Assembly (NCBI GenBank): GCA_900546895.1 | Contig: UREO01000129.1 | Span: 1-8,225 of the forward strand | Source of the DNA: an uncultured Oscillospiraceae bacterium | Lineage (GTDB): Bacteria > Bacillota > Clostridia > Oscillospirales > Acutalibacteraceae | DNA length: 8,225 nucleotides | Direction of reading: 5' to 3' | Part shown: positions 5,703-8,225 of the stretch, one piece after another | Numbering within the stretch: the first letter of the stretch is position 1 | Layout of the letters: each line of letters opens with the position of its first letter | The notes under the pieces: model-generated | Databases searched by the model: none | What the model saw: only the letters and a program-made list of their open reading frames with translations | What the model was told of the DNA's origin: nothing | Position numbers and translations under genes: made by a program

Positions 5703-6704
5703 ATGCCAAAAATCTATTATCAGGCAGATTGCGACATCAATCTGCTCAAAGGTAAAACCGTCGCTATTATCGGCTATGGCAGCCAGGGTCATGCCCATGC
5801 GCTGAACCTGCACGACAGCGGAGTCAATGTAGTGGTCGGCCTGTATGAAGGCAGCAAGAGCAAGGAAAAAGCCGAGGCTGCCGGTTTAAAGGTTTTGAGT
5901 GTACCGGAGGCCACCAAAGCCGCGGACATTATTATGATTTTAATTCCCGATGAGCGCCAGGCAGATATGTATAAGAAGGACATTGCCCCTTACCTTACGG
6001 AGGGAAAAGCGCTTGCGTTTGCCCATGGCTTTAACATTCACTACGGCCAGATCAAGCCGCCGAAGGATGTCGACGTATTCATGATCGCCCCGAAAGGCCC
6101 GGGCCACACCGTCCGCAGCGAGTTTGTCGCCGGCAAGGGCGTTCCCTGCCTGATCGCCGTCGAACAGGACTACACCGGCCACGCGCAGGACATCGGCCTT
6201 GCCTACGGCGCGGGACTCGGCGCAGCGAGAGCCGCCATCATGGAGACCACCTTCAAAATCGAGACCGAAACCGATCTGTTCGGTGAGCAGTGCGTGCTTT
6301 GCGGCGGCGTGACCGCCCTGATGCAGGCCGGGTTTGAAACCCTTGTAGAAGCGGGCTACGCTCCGGAAAACGCCTACTTCGAGTGCATCCATGAAATGAA
6401 GCTGATCGTCGACCTGATCTACCGCGGCGGCTTCGGCCTGATGCGCTACTCCATCAGCGACACCGCGGAGTTCGGCGACTACGAAACCGGCAAGCGCCTG
6501 ATCACTGACGAGACCAAGAAGGAAATGAAGAAGGTCCTCGGCGAAATTCAGGACGGTACCTTCGCTTCCAAGTGGATTGCGGAAAACAAGAACGGCCGCT
6601 CGCACTTCAACGCCTGCCGCCGCATCGGCGCAAGCCATCAGCTGGAAGAAGTCGGCAAAGAGCTTCGCAAAATGTATGCGTGGAACGACGATCCGATTGA
6701 CTAA
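5703..6704 (+). CDS. ilvC: Ketol-acid reductoisomerase, class I
   Basis: A 333-residue enzyme converting acetolactate or acetohydroxybutyrate to the dihydroxy acid by Mg2+-dependent alkyl migration and NAD(P)H reduction. The Rossmann motif is IIGYGSQGHAHALNL (22-36). The catalytic set is visible: His108 in AHGFNIH, Lys131, metal ligands Asp191 and Glu195 (TDLFGE), Glu227 and Glu231 (ECIHE), and Ser252 in YSISDTAE. The cofactor loop is GLYEGSKSK (46-54): both Ser of the NADPH type are kept, but the usual first Arg is Tyr48. The length is standard for the short bacterial form. The start is ATG 5703 because AAGGAGGA (5688-5695) ends seven bases before it; a TTG start further upstream would contain the ribosome-binding site. 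The 81-base gap from ilvN holds a small TTGCC-ATCA-GGCAA hairpin (5676-5689) touching the ribosome-binding site and no terminator, so it belongs to the ilv operon. Confidence 0.97.
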   Translation: MPKIYYQADCDINLLKGKTVAIIGYGSQGHAHALNLHDSGVNVVVGLYEGSKSKEKAEAAGLKVLSVPEATKAADIIMILIPDERQADMYKKDIAPYLTEGKALAFAHGFNIHYGQIKPPKDVDVFMIAPKGPGHTVRSEFVAGKGVPCLIAVEQDYTGHAQDIGLAYGAGLGAARAAIMETTFKIETETDLFGEQCVLCGGVTALMQAGFETLVEAGYAPENAYFECIHEMKLIVDLIYRGGFGLMRYSISDTAEFGDYETGKRLITDETKKEMKKVLGEIQDGTFASKWIAENKNGRSHFNACRRIGASHQLEEVGKELRKMYAWNDDPID

Positions 6705-6727
6705 TTTTACGATTTAAAACATATAAT
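6697..6727 (+). promoter_or_regulatory. Possible promoter overlapping the ilvC stop
   Basis: TTGACT (6697-6702) and a perfect TATAAT (6722-6727) are separated by 19 bases, longer than ideal. It could drive the DUF975 gene, with the 6741-6817 hairpin then lying in its leader. Part of the -35 is fixed by the ilvC coding sequence, so a chance match is possible. Confidence 0.4.
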
Positions 6728-6740
6728 CAAAAGGGCACGG

Positions 6741-6824
6741 ATTCCGCCGCATCTTTTTCCGGGGCATCTTACGATACGGGAACCTGTTTCCGGTACCGTG
6801 CGGAAAGACGGCGGAATATTTTTG
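6741..6824 (+). terminator. Long composite hairpin, probable ilv operon terminator
   Basis: ATTCCGCCG (6741-6749) pairs perfectly with CGGCGGAAT (6809-6817). Inside, TCTTT..TCCG pairs with CGGAAAGA, and at the tip ACGATACGGGAA pairs with most of TTTCCGGTACCGT. A T5 tract follows (6820-6824 region). It is far longer than an ordinary intrinsic terminator. It may instead be a palindromic repeat or leader structure of the DUF975 gene, which begins 22 bases later. Confidence 0.65.
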
Positions 6825-6846
6825 ACGAATGAAGGGAGCCATTGTT

Positions 6847-7608
6847 ATGTGGGACAGAGGAATTCTGAAAGCCAATGCGAAAATTGCGCTGGGAGGACGG
6901 TACTGGACCGCATTCGGCGTATCGCTGCTTGCCGCGGCTATTTCCGGCGGGTACTCTTGGATTACCAATCAATTTACGGATACTTACCAAGGCGTCCCAT
7001 GGGTTCCTGAGTTCTTTGCATCACCAATTGAAACCATTGGTAGATTGGTAACTGTAATTTCTCTAATTGGACTCATCTATTCTATCTTTGTCGGACTTCC
7101 TGTTGCCATCGGTGAGGCGCGTTATTTCATCCGGAACCATTTCGGCGCGTCGGATATCGGTACGTTGTTCAGCAGCTTTCGCTACGGCTACCTCAACAGC
7201 ACCGCCGCCATGCTCGTTACGGAAATCTTTATAGGGCTCTGCTATCTTCTGCTGATTATTCCCGGCATCATCAAACAGCTCCAATATTCCATGGTGAAGT
7301 ATCTCCTTGCGGATAACCCCAACCTGACGGGCAGCCGCGCAAGGGAGCTCAGCCGCATCCTGACAAACGGCGAAAAGGGCGCGATTTTTGTGCTGGGCCT
7401 TTCCTTTATCGGGTGGTACCTGCTCGGAATCATCTGCTTCGTCGTGGGGGTTTTATTTGTGAATCCCTATTATCAGGCTACTATGGCGGAGCTTTACATC
7501 TTCCTGCGCGACCGCGCGATTCAGACCCATCAGATCGACCCGGCGGAGCTGGGGCTGGTTCCCCCGGCCGGACCGTATTACAATCCGGAAAATCCTCCCA
7601 TCCTGTAA
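6847..7608 (+). CDS. DUF975 family integral membrane protein
   Basis: A 253-residue polytopic membrane protein. Hydrophobic segments lie at about 21-38, 64-90, 119-141 and 177-205. The family signature in the second half is complete: LLIIPGIIKQLQYSMVKYLLADNP (135-158), then SRILTNGEKGAIFVLGLSFIGW (169-190) and LFVNPYYQATMAELYIFLR (203-221). The biochemical role of DUF975 proteins is unknown. The start is ATG 6847, because GGGAG (6834-6838) sits eight bases before it; the in-frame ATG at 6829 would overlap that site. The segment 7006-7100 (residues 54-85) is AT-rich and uses codons such as AGA, TTG, CTA, GTA and TCA that the neighbouring genes rarely use. A terminator follows at once, so this is the last gene of its unit. 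The tail (222-253) is polar, proline-rich and probably cytoplasmic. Confidence 0.88.
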   Translation: MWDRGILKANAKIALGGRYWTAFGVSLLAAAISGGYSWITNQFTDTYQGVPWVPEFFASPIETIGRLVTVISLIGLIYSIFVGLPVAIGEARYFIRNHFGASDIGTLFSSFRYGYLNSTAAMLVTEIFIGLCYLLLIIPGIIKQLQYSMVKYLLADNPNLTGSRARELSRILTNGEKGAIFVLGLSFIGWYLLGIICFVVGVLFVNPYYQATMAELYIFLRDRAIQTHQIDPAELGLVPPAGPYYNPENPPIL

Positions 7609-7610
7609 GG

Positions 7611-7646
7611 CCGTTCCTTGCAGGACAGGGAAATCGGAATTTTTTA
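7611..7646 (+). terminator. Intrinsic terminator of the DUF975 gene
   Basis: CCGTTCC (7611-7617) pairs with GGAA (7629-7632) and CGG (7635-7637) across a two-base bulge, followed by AATTTTTTATA. It begins three bases after the stop codon. Confidence 0.65.
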
Positions 7647-7652
7647 TAACGC

Positions 7653-7715
7653 AAAAGACGGCGGGCCGCGCAAGCCGGGGGGACACTTTCCCGGGATGCA
7701 CGTCCGCCGCCTTTC
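7653..7715 (-). terminator. GC-rich hairpin, second terminator for leftward transcription
   Basis: The arms 7653-7664 and 7704-7715 contain CGGCGG/CCGCCG. Read on the minus strand they pair without interruption, using a G-U at 7658/7710 that is an A-C mismatch on the plus strand; this and the CTTTTGCGTT tail favour leftward function. An inner CCGGG/CCCGG helix (7675-7679 with 7690-7694) extends it. It may act in both directions between convergent transcripts. Confidence 0.55.
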
Positions 7716-7730
7716 TTGTCCGCAAGGCAC

Positions 7731-7769
7731 AAAAAAACGCCGTATAGGAAATTTTTCCATATACAACGT
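7731..7769 (-). terminator. Strong leftward intrinsic terminator
   Basis: On the minus strand ACGUUGUAUA, a bulged U and GGAA pair with UUCC, UAUACGGCGU: fourteen pairs around an AAAAU-type loop, running directly into seven U (7737-7731). Two of the pairs are U-G on this strand and would be mismatches on the plus strand, so the orientation is well supported. Confidence 0.82.
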
Positions 7770-7800
7770 CATCAAAGTGCCGCGAACCTAAGATACCCCC

Positions 7801-7829
7801 TGTACAAAATGAAAAACAGGCGGTATAAT
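7801..7829 (+). promoter_or_regulatory. Plus-strand promoter inside the ncRNA locus
   Basis: TGTACA (7801-7806, four of six) and a perfect TATAAT (7824-7829) are spaced by 17 bases. The transcript would start near 7836 and contain the hairpins at 7844-7857, 7857-7887 and 7888-7915, running antisense to the leftward RNA. Both hexamers also lie in or beside a predicted stem (7794-7825), so RNA structure could account for part of the match. Confidence 0.45.
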
Positions 7830-7949
7830 AGTAACCGCAGAGCGCTGAGTATTCAGCTGTGTATGGAGCTTGGTCCTCCGTATGCAGGGCGGTTGGTATT
7901 CCCGTACCTTCCGCCTGCTTTGCACTTTTTATTCGTGCCTTACACGTTG

Positions 7950-7978
7950 ATTATAGCGCGTTTTTCAGGGATGTGCAA
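7950..7978 (-). promoter_or_regulatory. Promoter of the leftward ncRNA
   Basis: On the minus strand TTGCAC (7978-7973) and a perfect TATAAT (7955-7950) are separated by 17 bases. The -35 matches only in its TTG. Transcription would start near 7943. Confidence 0.6.
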
Positions 7979-8008
7979 TATCAATTGCAAATATTTCCCA
8001 AAATTTTT

Positions 8009-8047
8009 AAACCGGGCCGCCATGTTTTAACATGACGGCCCGGTTTT
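8009..8047. terminator. GC-rich terminator hairpin, possibly bidirectional
   Basis: ACCGGGCCG (8011-8019) pairs with CGGCCCGGT (8036-8044), then one odd pair (8020/8035, mismatch on plus, U-G on minus) and CATG/CATG around TTTTAA. TTTT follows on the plus strand and an A/T-rich TTTAAAAATTTT on the minus strand. It insulates the ncRNA locus from sequence to the right. Confidence 0.75.
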
Positions 8048-8073
8048 GTCGGACCACGCGGTCGGCAAGCGGA

Positions 8074-8127
8074 CCTGCCGCCCTCCGTGAGGGAGGTGGC
8101 GCGCCCGGCGCGCCGGAAAGAGTCTCC
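8074..8127 (-). repeat. Dispersed repeat, copy B
   Basis: Read on the minus strand this is GGAGACT, CTTTCC, two copies of GGCGCGCC separated by one G, then CCTCCCTCACGG, AGGG and CAGG. It matches copy A in the ilvB leader apart from substitutions and the extra GC-rich insert. On the plus strand 8077-8100 forms a hairpin with a CGTGA loop. No gene lies in 8048-8225; this repeat and the edge hairpin are what it holds. Confidence 0.6.
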
Positions 8128-8196
8128 GCCCGCTACATTATAGCATCGCCGCAAGTAAGAGTTGATCATCAGCTTTGCCCTCAGGCCGGGCGGGCC

Positions 8197-8224
8197 CCTA
8201 CTTTCGATCTTGTACGAAAGTAGG
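8197..8224. repeat. Perfect inverted repeat at the right edge
   Basis: CCTACTTTCG (8197-8206) and CGAAAGTAGG (8215-8224) form a perfect ten-pair stem around an eight-base loop. There is no T tract within the window. Hairpins built on CTACTTTC/GAAAGTAG occur as scattered intergenic repeats in many bacteria, from memory; the window ends before any flank can be judged. Confidence 0.6.
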
Positions 8225-8225
8225 C

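Larger units (their letters stand above)
7731..7943 (-). ncRNA. Candidate structured non-coding RNA, about 210 nt
   Basis: This interval is bounded on the minus strand by a promoter with perfect -10 (7950-7978) and a strong intrinsic terminator (7731-7769), and holds no credible protein frame. It is full of pairing: AAAGTGC (7774-7780) with GCACTTT (7922-7928) encloses local hairpins at 7794-7825, 7844-7857, 7857-7887 and 7888-7915, the last with arms GGCGG-TT-GGTA and mirror. This is the look of a large multibranched ncRNA. It is not RNase P, tmRNA or SRP RNA: their conserved cores are absent. It is not clearly a 6S rod. The raiA motif, another clostridial RNA of about this size, is a candidate I cannot confirm from memory. 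The strand is likely but not certain, because a plus-strand promoter and a plus-strand-favouring stem lie within it. Confidence 0.55.

Noticed and set aside
6829..6846. Upstream ATG at 6829 as start of the DUF975 gene.
   Set aside because: The GGGAG ribosome-binding site at 6834-6838 lies downstream of it and fits the ATG at 6847.
7731..7943. Assignment of the ncRNA to 6S, SRP, tmRNA or RNase P RNA.
   Set aside because: The conserved SRP, tmRNA and RNase P cores are absent, and the fold seen is multibranched rather than the long rod with central bubble of 6S; a model search could still change this.
7716..8030. A 104-codon plus-strand frame across the ncRNA locus.
   Set aside because: No start signal, no domain, and it crosses a minus-strand terminator, two promoters and several stems.
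8137..8142. A minus-strand TATAAT at 8142-8137 as a promoter.
   Set aside because: No acceptable -35 at 16-18 bases and no gene or structured RNA between it and the terminator at 8009-8047.

Overview
The window looks like a piece of chromosome from an anaerobic Firmicute of the Clostridia, most likely of the Oscillospiraceae/Ruminococcaceae type. The signs are strong AGGAGG ribosome-binding sites, SigA-type promoters with 17-base spacers, a TPP riboswitch in front of a lone ThiT, a DUF975 membrane protein, a short class I KARI and moderate-to-high GC with NNC/NNG-rich codons. This placement is an inference from style and gene content; there is no rRNA or marker gene to fix it.

Layout from left to right. 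The 5' end of a DUF1624/HGSNAT-like membrane acyltransferase gene runs off the left edge on the minus strand. Divergent to it is a two-gene unit with a promoter and a leader containing two hairpins: an FlK-type hot-dog thioesterase and a HAD-superfamily phosphatase. Next comes a thiamine-uptake unit: promoter, TPP riboswitch, intrinsic terminator, thiT, terminator. A monocistronic DedA/TVP38-type (VTT domain) membrane protein follows.

The centre is the branched-chain amino acid operon ilvB-ilvN-ilvC (about 3234-6704), with a near-consensus promoter and a leader of roughly 210 bases carrying three hairpins that I cannot assign to a T-box or any other class I know. The three enzymes catalyse the first two common steps of valine/isoleucine synthesis: acetohydroxyacid synthase catalytic and regulatory subunits, then ketol-acid reductoisomerase. 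A long imperfect hairpin separates ilvC from a DUF975 integral membrane protein gene.

The right-hand 617 bases hold no convincing protein gene. They contain terminators for the DUF975 gene, a well-bounded candidate non-coding RNA gene on the minus strand (promoter near 7950-7978, terminator with U7 at 7731-7769) overlapped by a plus-strand promoter and a strong plus-strand stem, a further GC-rich terminator hairpin, and repeat-like DNA up to the edge.

The most interesting points are the structured RNA locus at about 7731-7965 with signals on both strands, the unassigned ilvB leader, and a dispersed repeat of about 45-54 bases of which one copy lies in that leader (3388-3432) and another, inverted, at 8074-8127. 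I do not see a defence island, CRISPR array, prophage or transposase; most of the window is ordinary metabolism with interesting RNA-level features.
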